From: Balamuthia mandrillaris | Lineage: Eukaryota > Discosea > Longamoebia > Balamuthiidae | Assembly (NCBI GenBank): GCA_031835245.1 | Contig: JAVKOQ010000196.1 | Coordinates: 1-64,000, forward strand | DNA length: 64,000 nt | Direction: 5' to 3' | Shown: positions 36,231 to 47,682 of the stretch, one piece after another | Layout of the letters: each line of letters opens with the position of its first letter | How positions within the stretch are numbered: position 1 is the stretch's first letter | Notes under the pieces: model-generated | Database searches by the model: none | What the model was told of the DNA's origin: nothing | Seen by the model: only the letters and a program-made list of their open reading frames with translations | Program-made: the position numbers and the translations under genes

Positions 36231-39200
36231 ACAGACGGTCTTGCTCTTCGTTCTGCAGGACATCATTCTCGACAACATGTTCAAGATCTTTCGTTTGCCC
36301 ACTCCCAAGTCCAACTCTCCTCTAACCTCCATGATGATGGTGAAAGGCAAGGTGATGAGCAAGTGGGGCGCTGAAATGGGGCTCGTGTCGGACCTTCCCT
36401 CTCGCACCTATGGCAAGAGGGCCAACATTCTGGACGGTTACTTGGCAGCCTTGCTTATCATCTTTGTGGATATTGGGCTCATAGAGTGTTTAATAGACCT
36501 CGGCAAACGGCAAGGTAGTCTTCTTCTTCTTTTTCCTTCTTATTCCCTTGTTCTATTCTATATCTTCTGTTGCTTCTATAATGTTTTATGCCTCTTACTT
36601 CTTCTTCGTTCTTCTTCTTCACTTCTTCTCCTGTCTTTGGTGTTTCTATCTCAGTTTCTGGCACAAGCAACCAAAGCCATGTAAATAGCAACTACACTCC
36701 CAACATCGGTGTCACCTCCTCGCCCTCCAACCATCCCTCCTCTCCTGTCAACCACAAACACAATCTGCTGGATGTCGCCTCCGCCTCCTCCACCTCGTTC
36801 CTTACCAACACTCCTAAAGCCACCGTTCTGCTCGGCGAGCTCCTTCATCTGGCAAACACCTTGCTTCCTTCCTCCCAATGCGCTCGTCTCCAACAGCTGC
36901 CCACTCTCTTGCATCACGCAGTGACCTTCCAGCTTCACCCTCGGTTTTGGGCCTCCGCCAACACGACCGTCAACCAGCTGCATCATATAACCAACACCAA
37001 GACTATTCACAGCACCCACTTTTACGACCGGGAGCAGTGCGTGGCCATCACGGGGGCCAACCGCTTGAAGAGGTTGAAAGGGTGGGACCGGCGGTTGGAC
37101 AGGATTGACCACGTCAAGCGGAAGATGGACTGGGAGATGGATGGCAAGACGCTGCTGAGCAAGCTGAACACCACGCAAGTCCTCTTCACCAAGGACCACG
37201 AGAAGTGGGAGTGGGATGTCATTGCCGAAGTCTTGGAAGGCCCGTTAAGGTACTGTCTGTTGGCTGTGCTTGCGTGCTTGCTAGCCTTAACCGATAACCA
37301 CACAGGAACCCAGCCCACTTGGACTACTGCTTGGCCAACACAAAGACCAAGTCCTTCCTGGAGCGGATTATCCACTTCTTCAAACCAAGCGCCAACCTCT
37401 TCTCCACCCTACCCTGGAAGCCCTCCAACGAGAACACTCGCTTGGTGCGCGTGGCCTGTCAGATGTTGGAAAACCTGGTGCACAGCGAGAACGGCAATGC
37501 ATTCCTGAATGGAGGTGACTTGTTGAAGGAACTATCGGATCTTTTGAAAGCGTTGGCAGAAGGGGTTCGTTTTTAGCGTTCCTTCTTGTTCTTCTTCTTC
37601 TTCTTCTTGTTCTTGTTCTTGTTCTTCTCCTTCCTCTTCTTCTTTTTCTTAACAAAGCACACAAACAGAACACAGATGTGGTAGCTAGTATAGGAAGTGT
37701 TCAAGAGACCATGGCGCGAGAGTACTTCACCATGATAGGCACCCTAAGCAGCTCCACAGAGGGCCTTGAGATCATGAAGAAATACAAGATGTTCTCCTAC
37801 TTGAGGCAGATTGCCCAGATGGAGGGCGGCAACCTGGGCCTTCAACGCCTGGCGCTCACCTGTTTGGACTATAACACCAGCCACGGGCCTGCCAGGCCTT
37901 TGTTGAAGACCTGCCTGAGCTCTCCCTCCAAGGCCATACGCTGCATTGCCACCATGCATTTGAGAGTGTTGTTGAGAGCGGGCGTGCAAATGTTTAGCGC
38001 TTGGGGAATCGACTACCTCGTCAAACAGGTTACTTTTCTTGACCTCCTCTGCTTGGGGTATCTCTTTTGAAGTTCTCATTCTCTTCTCTTCTTGTAACGA
38101 ACATCAGTTGGCGGATAGCGATCCTCAAGTGGCTTCCATAGCCCTCAGCGTTCTGGACGAAGCCTGTGACGTACGAGAATGCCTCGAGTCCCTCATCGCC
38201 AAACGCCCCTCTCTGTTCCACATGGGCCGAGCCGGCAAGGACCTTCTTCTCCGCTTCCTCTCCGTCCGCTCAGGTTTCACCTACCTCTCCGAGATTGACT
38301 TTGTGAAGGGCGAGCTACTCAGCTGGAAAGAGAGTGAGTCGCTGATCTACGTCGAAGAACTGGAGCACCGCCTGGAACAAACCCTGTCGGTGCTGTTGGA
38401 CGACGACAAGGAGGTCATAGACAAGGTCACCATCCCACCTCACCTCTACGGAGAGCTCGCCAAGACGGAAGCGGGCTGCGAGGTCTTAGCCAACTCTGGA
38501 CATTTAGAGGAATGTCTCTTGGCTTTAACGTCTCCTGCTTTTTCACCTTCGCGTGCTTCATCTCCACCACCATCTTCTTCTTCCTCTGCTTCTTCGGACT
38601 TTACAGGAATCCAACGGAGGGCAGCTGCATGGGCGTTGGGCCACGTGGGAGCCTCAGTGACAGGTCTCCGTTTGTTGGAGCCACATCAAGCGGTCAAAAC
38701 GTTGGCCAGCCTAGCCCAGCGAGACTCCTCTCTCAGCTTCCGAGGGACCTGCTTCTACGCCCTGGGCCTCATCTCCAGAACGGAACAAGGGCGCAGCCTC
38801 CTGGCGGAGTTGGGCTGGGAGAGCCCTCCAGACCTCAACGTCAGCCTGCCCAAAGACATGCAGAGCAACAACGCTCTGTTCATGCTGGCCAAGTATCAGT
38901 TTGCTGCTGGTTGGGCGGATCTTTCTCAAGAGGCGACGGCAGCAACAACGGAAGCTTCTCCTTCTTCTTCATCTTTATCGGGTGCTTCCATGGCGTTGAC
39001 GCCGATGACGGTGTATCAAGTGGATGATATGAGGTCCCAGATTATCACATCAGTGAGCAACCTGTGCAGTAAGGTCACTAAGAAGACCCATAAGATGAAC
39101 CTCATTCGTTTGCGTCAAAGACATCCCGTATGACCTCTTCTTTCTTTCTTCTTTGCTTCATTGATTTCGTCCTTCGTCTTCCATCTTTCTTCCTTCTTCA

Positions 39201-39648
39201 CTCTACTTTCTTCTTTCTTCTTTGCTTCATTCTTTGCTCCTTCCTCGTTGCTGAGCCTTGTATCCTTTCACAGGAAGCTTTCCAATCTCGGGAGCTAGTG
39301 TTTGACCTCTTCCGCATGCTGGAATGCTACTGCCTCACTGCCAGCACTCGCCGGTTCATCTATAACTTCCAGAACCCTTACCTGCTGGACCACCAGTTCT
39401 TCGACCTCGTCTCCCAGAAAAAGCGTCCCAGGCACAACACCAACAGAGGCGGAACAACGTCTGCGGTACCCACGCTGTTGGTGCCAACAGCCTCCTCTTC
39501 ATCACCCTCCGCTTCTTCGCGCAACAGCAGCAAGGAGAAGGGAAAGGAGAAAGAGGGAGAGCGCGTTTCTATCAGAAGAGAAGAGGAGGAAGAAGACACC
39601 TCGCCGCAATCCGCTCTCAAGAAGTATCTTGAGATCAGCAGCATTTGA
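32004..39648 (+). CDS. RICTOR: RICTOR / Pianissimo subunit of TOR complex 2
   Basis: Ten exons (32004-34213, 34313-34453, 35301-35697, 35835-36044, 36259-36514, 36655-37249, 37306-37564, 37669-38028, 38108-39127, 39274-39648) give 1940 aa with perfect phase. RICTOR is the armadillo/HEAT-like scaffold that defines TORC2, which phosphorylates AGC kinases and controls actin and chemotaxis. Recognisable parts are ERVEALKLIRRMMEVD (N-terminal domain), NPAHLDYCLANTKTKSFLERI, TMIGTLSSSTEGLEIM in the middle domain, and FRGTCFYALGLISRTEQG (RICTOR_V). The first about 690 residues are Ser-rich and then strongly acidic, far longer than the human N-terminal region. The second intron (34454-35300) is expanded by TTTC repeats. 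Confidence 0.93.
34500..35215. repeat. (TTTC)n / GTTTCTTTCTTGTC compound repeat with a poly-T block
   Basis: About 700 bp of TTTC units interrupted by GTC blocks, with a T-run of about 33 at roughly 35145-35178, fill the RICTOR intron 34454-35300. Coverage and length are probably unreliable here. Confidence 0.93.
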
Positions 39649-40043
39649 ATAATGCTCCATTGACGATTTCATATTTTATTTGTTTTGTATTTTGTATTTT
39701 CTTTAAAACCCCCCCCGTCCGTTTATATTTGTTGCTCTTAGTTAGCATCTACTTCAAATGTACTTTTTCATGCATTCTCTTGATTTATATTCATATTTAT
39801 ATGTGTTTATTTCTGTTCGTGTTCCAACTCTTTTTTTTTTTTTTGGTTTTCATGATTTAACATTAAAAATAAAAAATAAAAATAAAAATAAAAATAAAAA
39901 TAAAAATAAAAATACATTTTTTTTTATATTTGGCGTTCTACACAAAAACATACGTCATTATGCTTGAAAAAGGATATTAAATTTAATTAAAAGGGAAAAA
40001 GGTGACGTCACTTGGAAAATATCCTCAAAAAAAAAAAGAAAAG
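39649..40043 (+). promoter_or_regulatory. RICTOR 3' region and enoyl-CoA isomerase promoter with a CRE
   Basis: AT-rich sequence with a C-run (about 39710), a T-run (about 39830), and an (AAAAAT)n tract at about 39868-39915 containing AATAAA-like poly(A) signals. A perfect CRE/bZIP palindrome, TGACGTCA within GGTGACGTCACTT, lies at about 40003-40010, only about 35 bp before the next ATG. Confidence 0.6.
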
Positions 40044-40985
40044 ATGGACAGGAAGAAGGAGGAGTGGAAGGCCTTGGCCACGTGGGAGAAGGACGGCGTG
40101 TTCGTGCTGTGCCTGAACAGGCCGCAGCGCAAGAACGCCTTCAACCGCGACATGTACGAGGAGTGCATCCAGGCCTTGGCCCTGGCCGCGGCCGCGGAGC
40201 CCGTCCGCGCGGTGCTCCTCACCGGCAGCGGGGATTACTTCAGCAGCGGCAACGACCTGGCCAACTTCCTGCAGTACGACCCGGAGACCCTGCAGGAGCA
40301 GCTGCGGCAGTCCAAGGACCTGCTCACCCGCTTCGTGAAGGCCTTTCTTCATTTCCCCAAGCCCATCGTGGCGGCCATCAATGGGCCTGCTGTCGGTAAA
40401 GATCTTGTTTTTTATTTTTTCAATCGCAGAACTTTCAGAAATTAATTCAATCCACGAAACAAAAATAAAACAACAAAGGTATCGCCACAACGATTCTTGG
40501 TCACTGCGACTTTGTGTATGGTCACGAAAGGTACCATTCTTTTCTTTCTTTCATTTTCACTTATCACAAAAGAACATGAGAAACATGAGATTATTTTTTT
40601 TTCGCTCATCAAACCAATCTTTTTCATCCGCAAGTTGCACTTTTCACACACCCTTCATGTCGCTGGCCCAAAGCCCGGAGGGCTGCTCCTCCCTTCTCTT
40701 CCCCGAGTGCATGGGCCGCCTCAAGGCCAACGAGATGCTGCTCCTCGGCAAGAAGTTCTCGGCGGAGGAGGCGCTCTCCGCCAACCTGCTGAACGCGGTG
40801 TACTACGACAAGGACAACAAGCAGGGGGAGACCTTTGTGGATAGAGTCTTTGCGGTGGCCAAGCAGCTGGCCGAGTTCCCACCGCAAGCTCTTCAGCTCT
40901 CCAAGAAGGTTCGTTCTTGTTCAGCTGATCAAGAGCGAACACTCTCTCTGTCTCTCTGTCTCTCTCTCCTCTCTCTCTTTTTCAG

Positions 40986-41028
<43 letters not shown>

Positions 41029-41346
41029 TCTTTCATTCTTTCATTCTTCTTTTGTGTTTCTTCATTGCTTCTTTCTTCTTTTCGACTTTCTTTCTCTTTC
41101 TTCGTTCATGCATTCTCTCTCTCTCTCTTTCTCTATTCTCCGTTCTGCTATTCTTCCTTCTCTTCATGTCTTTCTTATTCATACGTTCTTGTTCAGCTCA
41201 TCAAGAGCGAAGCAAGAATGGCGCTGTTGGAGAAGAGCAACGCGGATGAGGTGGAGCTTTTGGGGGAGCGATGGGCCTCAGAGGAGTGCATGCAGGCCAT
41301 CATGAAGTTCATGATGCGAAGACAAGACAAGAAAGCCAACCTTTAA
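40044..41346 (+). CDS. ECI2: Peroxisomal delta3,delta2-enoyl-CoA isomerase (ECI2-like crotonase)
   Basis: Four exons (40044-40395, 40479-40530, 40635-40908, 41197-41346) give 275 aa with a crotonase fold: LNRPQRKNAF, the oxyanion loop SSGNDLANF, KPIVAAINGPAVG, and CTFHTPF...LAQSPEGCSS, which is typical of ECI2. The enzyme moves cis/trans double bonds so that unsaturated fatty acids can enter beta-oxidation. The chain ends in KANL, the same C-terminal tetrapeptide that targets human catalase to peroxisomes. No acyl-CoA-binding domain is present at the N-terminus, unlike mammalian ECI2. An upstream in-frame ATG exists at 40002, but the CRE overlaps it, so 40044 is preferred. The head of exon 4 is nearly duplicated inside the preceding intron. 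Convergent with aconitase, 49 bp apart. Confidence 0.92.
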
Positions 41347-41395
41347 AGTATTATAATATTGCATGTTATTTATTGTTGGGACTCCGTTGAGCACT

Positions 41396-41756
41396 TCACA
41401 AGTTCTTACGAATGACATAGTTGAGCACTCCTCCATTCTGTTTTGTTTCCAAACAAACAAAAGTTAGAGCCTATAAAGAAGAACAAAGAAGCAGAGAGAG
41501 GAATAGAAAGAAAGAGAAAGTAGGTTACGTTGTAATAGTTGAGTTCGGTGTCAGTGTCGAAGCGAAGAATGGTGTCGAATTGTTCGATGGCTCCGCCGGA
41601 GACCTTGACTGTGACGGTAGCGCCGGCGCCCAACCCCGTGATGTCCACGGAGAACTGTTCCTTTCCAGTCAGACCCAACGAATCTATTATTTTTGTGTCA
41701 TCAAATGAGAGAGAGAGCAAGAAAGAGAAAAGGCAAATGAGAAACAGAAGGAAGAA

Positions 41757-41803
<47 letters not shown>

Positions 41804-43503
41804 GAACCAGCATTTTGGCCAGGAAGGAACTGCAAAGGAATGACGCCAAACAACACCAGGTTGGACCTGTGAATCCTCTCATAGCTCTGCGCCACCACAA
41901 ACTTGACGTTCTGCATCCACACGCCCTTGGCCGCCCAATCCCTGCTGCTGCCCGATCCGTACTGCTCTCCAGCGAGAATGCAGAGCGGCTTGTCGCCATC
42001 CTTAATGTACCTCTCAGCAGCATCCCACACGTCCAACTCCTCGCCAGAGGGATGGTGAACCGTTCGTGGGCCAGCCTTGCCACCAATCAGCTTGTTGACC
42101 AAACGAATGTTGGCAAAGGTGCCGCGGGCCATAACTTGGTCGTTTCCTCGGCGAGCGCCATAGGAGTTGAAGTCGCTACGGTCCACGCCTTTGGAGAGGA
42201 GGTAACGGGCGGCAGGCGATTTGATGGAGATGGAGCCAGCAGGGCTGATGTGATCTGTCGTGATGGAGTCACCGAGGTTCAACAGACAGTATGCGCTCTC
42301 GATCTATTTGTTATTAAACAGAAGTTTTGTTGGGAAGAAATGAACAAAGCATACCCCACAAAACAAAGAAGAAAACAAAACAAATCAAACCAAACCTTTG
42401 TCAATGGGTTAAGCTCCTTTTGCATGCTATCAAAGAAGGGAGGGAAGTGGATGTAGGTGGAGTTCTCATCCCAAGGATAGAGCTTCTCGGAAGAGGCTTC
42501 GAGGGCGTTCCACTGCTGTGTGCCCTGGGTGACCTTGCTGTAGACCTCCGTGAACATGGAGCGGAGGACAGAGTTCTTGGCAGTTTCGGCCACCGCCTCG
42601 TGGGAGGGCCAAATGTCGCGAAGGAAGATCTCCTTGCCTTCCGCGTTGACACCGATGGGCTCAGTCTCAAAGTCGATCGTGGTAGTACCTTAAAAGACAA
42701 CAACAGCGTAAGATGAAACTGGAAGAGAAATACGGAAAGAAAGGAACGCACCAGCAATGGCATAAGCCACAACCAAAGGAGGGCTAGCAAGATAGTTAGC
42801 ACGCACGTGAGGATGAATCCTTCCCTCAAAGTTCCTGTTGCCGCTGAGCACACCACAGCAGACGAGGTCTCCCTCCTCCACGGCCGCAGCTACTTCCTCC
42901 GGCAGAGGGCCGCTGTTGCCGATACAAGTGGTGCAGCCGTAGCCTACCACGGAGAAGCCGAGTTGCTCGAGGAAGGGCAAGAGCTCGCTCTTCTTGAGAT
43001 ACTCAGTGACCACACCGGAGCCGGGGGCCAAAGAGGTCTTCACCCAGCGGCGTACGCTGAGGCCAGCCTCTACGGCGTTCTTGGCCAAGATGCCAGCTGC
43101 ATTCATAACAGGAAAATAAGCATGGGTAAACGGAGACCAGAGAAGGAAGAAAACAGGGGAAAAGCCAACAATACCGGCAAGCATAACGTTAGGGTTGCTG
43201 GTGTTAGTACAGCTGGTGATGGCAGCAATCACAACGGAACCATGTCTAAGCTCCTCGTCTTTGCCTTCGAATTGGAACTTGACCACTCGGTCCTGTAATG
43301 ACGGATCAATGAGAATGTTGCGAGATTAGACAGAAAAACTTCAAAACAAACCAGCTGTTCCTTCGGGATGGCAAAGCCCTTGAAGCCAACAGGGTTCTCC
43401 AAGCACTTGAGGAAATCTTGCTTCATCTCAGCCAAAGGAACGTAGTCATGAGGACGTTTAGGACCTAATCAATTGGAGGGGTCAATACAATTCTGCCGCT
43501 ATT

Positions 43504-43540
<37 letters not shown>

Positions 43541-44682
43541 GATAAAAGAAGAGAAGATAGAGGATATAGAAACGAGAGAGCAGAGAGCAGAGAGCAGAGA
43601 GCAGAGAGCAGAGAGCAGAGAGCAGAGAGCAGAGAGCAGAGAGCAGAGAGCAGAGAGCAGAGAGCAGAGAGCAGAGAGCAGAGAGCAGAGAGCAGAGAGC
43701 AGAGAGCAGAGAAAAAAAGTACCAGACAAGCAAGGAATAATGGTGCTGAGATCCAGCTCCAAAACATCAGTGAAAGAAGGATCCTGGGAAGCATCAGTGT
43801 AATCCCTGAAGAGGCCCTGGGCCTTCAAGTAAGCCTCGATGTAGGCGATTTGTTCCTCGGTACGTCCAGTGAGACGGAGGTAGTCTAAAGTCTTGTTATC
43901 CACAGGGAAGTAACAAATAGTGGCTCCCATTTCAGGAGACATGTTGGAGATGGTGGCCCTATCGGCAATGGAAAGCTGCTCCACGGCCGGTCCAAAGAAC
44001 TCCACAAACTTCTCCACCACGCCCTTCTTCCTCAGTGCCTTGGTGATAGCCAGCACCAAATCCGTGGCGGTGGCGTGCGGGGGGAAGGTGCCAGTCAGGC
44101 GGTAGCCCACCACCTCGGGCAGTACCATGCTAATCGGTTGGTCCAACATGACGGCCTCCGCCTCGATACCACCCACGCCCCAGCCAACGACGCCCAGGCC
44201 GTTGATCATGGGGGTGTGACTGTCAGTGCCGACGAGGGAGTCAGGGTAGAGCAGCCCGCTCTCGCTGTTGTGGAAGACGCAGCGGCCAAGGTACTCCAGG
44301 TTGACCTGGTGGACGATGCCAGCGCCGGGAGGGACGATGGTAAGGTTGTTGAAGGCCTTGGCGCCCCACTTGAGGAACTTGAACCGCTCGGCGTTACGCT
44401 GCATCTCTGCCTCGAGGTTGGCCTGCAGGGCATCGGCAGAGCCGTACTTGTCTACCTGCACGCTGTGGTCGATGACGAGGTCTACCGGCACGGCGGGGTT
44501 GATCCTGTCGGGATCGCCGCCGAGACGCTTGCAAGCGTCCCTCATCGCAGCTGCCAGTCAACATAGCGAAAAGAAACATAGAAGAGAAAAGAACGGAGGA
44601 AAGAGGAACATAGAAGCATGCAACAGAGAGAATAGAGAAAAGCAAGAGAGAGAAAAGTGTGTAAAGAAAGAGCACATAAGGC

Positions 44683-44721
<39 letters not shown>

Positions 44722-45277
44722 AAGAGAAAAAGAACAAGGCAAAAAGGAACGAGGAAATGGGGAAAATAGCACAAATGGGACAACAACAAACCCAAGTCAA
44801 CAACGGCAGGAACGCCGGTAAAGTCCTGCAAGATCACGCGAGAGGGCTTGAACAGGATCTCTGTCTGTGTGGTGGAGGTTTTCTCTGCAAAGCATCAACC
44901 AATCAATCGTGGTTGGAGTGAGCGTGTCAGCGTCCTTTTTCTAGAAAAAAAGTGATGCAAAAGAATTGGTGTTGATTTTTTTGGTTACCCCAGTTGAGAA
45001 TGTTTTCTACATCTTCCTTGCGCACGCCAGCAAAGCCACAGTTCCTCACTGCCGACTCCAGCAGCACACGAACGGAGAAAGGCAGCTTCTCTGTGTTGTT
45101 GATTATTATTTTTTCAAAAATCCAAGATGGAGGGTGAGAGAAAAAGAAAGGGAAAGTGCGGAAAGAAATATTACCAAGACGAGAGTCGTTGAGCTCAGGA
45201 AGAGAAAAGTAGCGATAGGTCTGCTCGCCAACGTTCAACTCCCTCTGCAAGTGTTGGTAGGGGTTCGTGCCTTCCAT
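41396..45277 (-). CDS. ACO1: Cytosolic aconitase / iron-regulatory protein 1
   Basis: Eleven exons (45277-45175, 45090-44989, 44884-44792, 44550-43723, 43464-43352, 43292-43175, 43096-42752, 42688-42396, 42303-41808, 41683-41529, 41437-41396) give 895 aa; human IRP1 has 889. It converts citrate to isocitrate with a 4Fe-4S cluster, and in animals the apo-form binds iron-responsive RNA elements. Cluster cysteines lie in SCTNTSNP and [10 protein letters not shown]; other family motifs are [35 protein letters not shown] and [15 protein letters not shown]. The N-terminus [10 protein letters not shown] starts like cytosolic IRP1 with no targeting peptide. Whether it binds RNA cannot be read from sequence. 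A long heptanucleotide repeat lies in intron 43465-43722. Confidence 0.95.
43574..43713. repeat. (AGAGAGC)n heptanucleotide array, third and longest locus
   Basis: About twenty near-perfect copies of the same unit as at 418-482 and 5905-5990, inside an aconitase intron. Confidence 0.94.
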
Positions 45278-45361
45278 CTTTTTTTTGAGATGATTTGTAA
45301 TAAATTTTTTGTTCTTTTTTTTTTTAAAAAAAACCCAAACTCGAAGCGAAGAGAGAGAGAG

Positions 45362-45392
<31 letters not shown>

Positions 45393-45701
45393 AGGAAAGA
45401 AAAACGTACGTTGTCGTTGAAGTGGTGGAATCGCTCTTTCTTCTCTCCTTTGCTTTGCTTTTATTTTCTGAACAAAAAATTATTTAAGGATGGAGAAATT
45501 ATCTATTTATATTCAATAATTTTCGCAAAAATCGCCGAGGAGCCTAATAGTTGTCGACATTTCCTTTTTACAACCAAGTGGTGAATTAATATGTTTATAT
45601 AAGGACAAGGACTTACGTCATTCAAATTCTTTGCGTTCCATACATTCCTTGCATTCCCGTTAAAAATATCAAAAAAAAAAAGAATTACAGTTTTTTTTCC
45701 G
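45278..45701 (-). promoter_or_regulatory. Aconitase promoter and 3' side of the Cys-rich gene
   Basis: The stretch contains a (GA)n tract (about 45350-45395), TGTCGACA at 45552-45559, a TATATAA-type sequence near 45597, and ACGTCATT (half CRE) near 45616. No extra coding exon is seen. Confidence 0.5.
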
Positions 45702-46010
45702 TTAGACGCACTCTTCACAGCCTTCCGCGCAGGTCGAGGAGCCGTCGGAGCAGTTCTTGCACGCAAACAAGCAGTCCTTGCAAGGCAGCTTCATCAACCC
45801 GCCAAAGATGTGCTTGTCAATGCAGACCAGCAGGCAGCAGGCGGGGTTGCACTTGCAGCAGAACTTGCCGCAGCAGTAACAGGGGAAGCAGATGATGTAG
45901 ACGACGAGGCCGATCAGGCCGGCGATGAGGGCGAAGGGGAAGAGTATGATGAATAAAATGCCCTTGAGGATAGACCAGCAGCCCCCGCAGCAACAGCAAA
46001 TAGTTCCCAT
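45702..46010 (-). CDS. Small Cys-rich, probably lipid-anchored membrane protein
   Basis: One exon, 102 aa. It opens MGTICCCCGGC: Gly2 suits N-myristoylation and the cysteine cluster suits palmitoylation. A hydrophobic segment (ILFIILFPFALIAGLIGLVV) follows, then a Cys-rich cytosolic-type tail with CYCCGKFCCKC and a final part with about eight more cysteines ending CEECV. About 24 of 102 residues are Cys. The family is not recognised; similar short Cys-rich proteins with one hydrophobic span occur in many eukaryotes. It may bind metal, but this is a guess. Its start faces the PARP-like gene across a 309-bp AT-rich gap. Confidence 0.75.
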   Translation of the reverse strand: MGTICCCCGGCWSILKGILFIILFPFALIAGLIGLVVYIICFPCYCCGKFCCKCNPACCLLVCIDKHIFGGLMKLPCKDCLFACKNCSDGSSTCAEGCEECV

Positions 46011-46319
46011 TTTTTTTTTCTCCGGTGTTGTTGGTCTTCTTTGTTGTGTGGTTCTTTTGTTTCGGTTGTGTTGCCTGTATCTCTCGGTTCGAAATTTTTT
46101 TCTGTTATAGTCTATTTTTTAAAAATTATTCCGTTTGGGTTACAATTATTTTTAATAAATTTATCTTTTTTAGGCACATTTAGGCGGATAGGATAAATGA
46201 TATGGCCAATGGGATATTTTGCAATGATCGAGATTTCAGCAATAATGCGATCATCTTTCTGTTTAATCAAATTATTGCTTCGTTCAAAGATATTTTTTAC
46301 AACGAACCTGGCCAGGTGG
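46011..46319. promoter_or_regulatory. AT-rich divergent promoter of the Cys-rich and PARP-like genes
   Basis: Strongly AT-rich between 46090 and 46310, unlike the GA/CT-rich gaps nearby. A frame in phase with the PARP-like gene stays open upstream to an ATG at 46197, but it lacks coding character; no named motif is visible. Confidence 0.45.
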
Positions 46320-47533
46320 ATGCAAGCCCCCAAGTGTAACTACCCGAGCTGCACGAAAGCGGTCTTTGTGGACTCCCGTTCCAACCGAGTCCTTGACTAT
46401 TGCGGTCGGACACACGCCAATGCTCATGGTGCCAAAAAAAAAAACCTGCACAACACATGCCTCTTTGTTCGTTTCCATCATAACGCCTTTCGTGTTCTTT
46501 TGTTTTAAACAGCTGCTATGAAAGCTCTCCCAGGGGTCCCCCCTGGTTTTCCCACCACAACGACGACAGGAACGAAAACCTGTGGGTTGCCAGGATGCAA
46601 TAACGCTGTGTACGTGGAACAAGGCACGGGCAAAGTGCACAATTATTGTGGTCGAACTCACGCACAAAAACATAGAGGTGTGGTGTCCCTTTTGGCCTTG
46701 ACTTGCTCACTCTCTTGTCGTTTCGTCCTGTCTTTCTTGCTTTGTCATATTTCTCTCCTGTTGTTTCAATGCTATCGTTTGAGTTCACCACGTAACAAAT
46801 CCTTTGTTCTCTTTTCTTCAAGCAACAGCTCTTCGTTCCATAAAGCAACGCTCCCTCAACGAAACCTCCTTCCGCCTCTACTTCTCGTTCCGTTACCGTT
46901 CTCTCCTCTGCTGACCGCAAATACCAAGACCTCTCTGCCCAATTCGCTCAACGTTGGCGCCATCCCTCCAGGCCAGGCACCATCCACACCATCCTCCGCA
47001 TCCACAACCCTCTCCTAAAGCAACGCTTCAAAGCCTATCAACAGCACATCGTCAGCAATGTGTCAAACCTCCAAGTTTGGGGAGAAGGAGGTCCTGGCAA
47101 CACCCACAGGCGCTTCCATGGGACCAAGAGTTGGGTGTGTGACCTGGGAGTTGGAAAGCAATCCCAAAGCTTGAAGCTGTGCAAGAATGCAAGTTGCTCT
47201 GTGTGTGGAATCATCCGCCAGGGTTTAAAGCTGAGCAAAGTAGTCGGAAGGAACAGGTTTGGCCAGGGCTTGTACTTATCTTCCACTTCCTCCAAGGCCA
47301 ACGACTATACCAACAATTGCCTGGTGAGCGGTGGATATAGAGCCATGTTCTTGTGTTACGTGGTTGTTGGGAAAGGATGGAAGATACTGCAAGACAGCCC
47401 CTCGTTGCAGGGTCCTCCCAAGGGCTTTCACTCGGTGTTGGGAGAGGTAGGCTCTTCGTTGAATTATGATGAGGTGGTTGTGTATCAGGAAGAGGCTGTT
47501 TATCCTGCTTACTTGATCATTTACAAGCAGTGA
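46320..47533 (+). CDS. PARP-like ADP-ribosyltransferase with two N-terminal zinc fingers
   Basis: Three exons (46320-46428, 46513-46677, 46929-47533) give 292 aa. The first two exons each encode one finger of the form C-x4-C-x(15-16)-YCGRTHA (CNYPSC...DYCGRTHA and CGLPGC...NYCGRTHA). Exon 3 encodes a PARP-like catalytic domain: RFHGTKSWVC (His), NRFGQGLYLSSTSSKANDY (Tyr), and YDEVVVYQEEAVYPAYLI (Glu), so an H-Y-E triad appears present. It resembles fungal PARP-like proteins with an FHGT...C..C insertion. It should transfer ADP-ribose from NAD to a target, mono or poly unknown. Acceptor 46929 was chosen because it has a CTGAC branch site, a long pyrimidine tract and the right phase; earlier acceptors hit stops. 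A sister gene lacking the PARP domain lies at 50108-50684. Confidence 0.85.
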
Positions 47534-47682
47534 CAAAGCGAAAGTGACTCAAAAAAATAGTAGCTCGATGTTTTAAGTCATCCTTTAAGCAGGGACGATG
47601 CTATCGAAGTCACCTTGGGAGGAATTCATAACGTGAAACAAAAAGGAGAACAAGAAAGAGAGAGCAATGGAGTTTACTTCGT

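Noticed and set aside
43574-43713. Regular repeat array that might suggest CRISPR
   Set aside because: Units are 7 bp with no spacers; it is a simple tandem repeat in an intron.
46678-46928. Coding continuation of the PARP-like gene through the Ser-rich stretch before 46928
   Set aside because: Every frame reachable in phase meets a stop or disagrees with the PARP frame; a branch-like CTGAC and a pyrimidine tract before 46929 explain it as intron.
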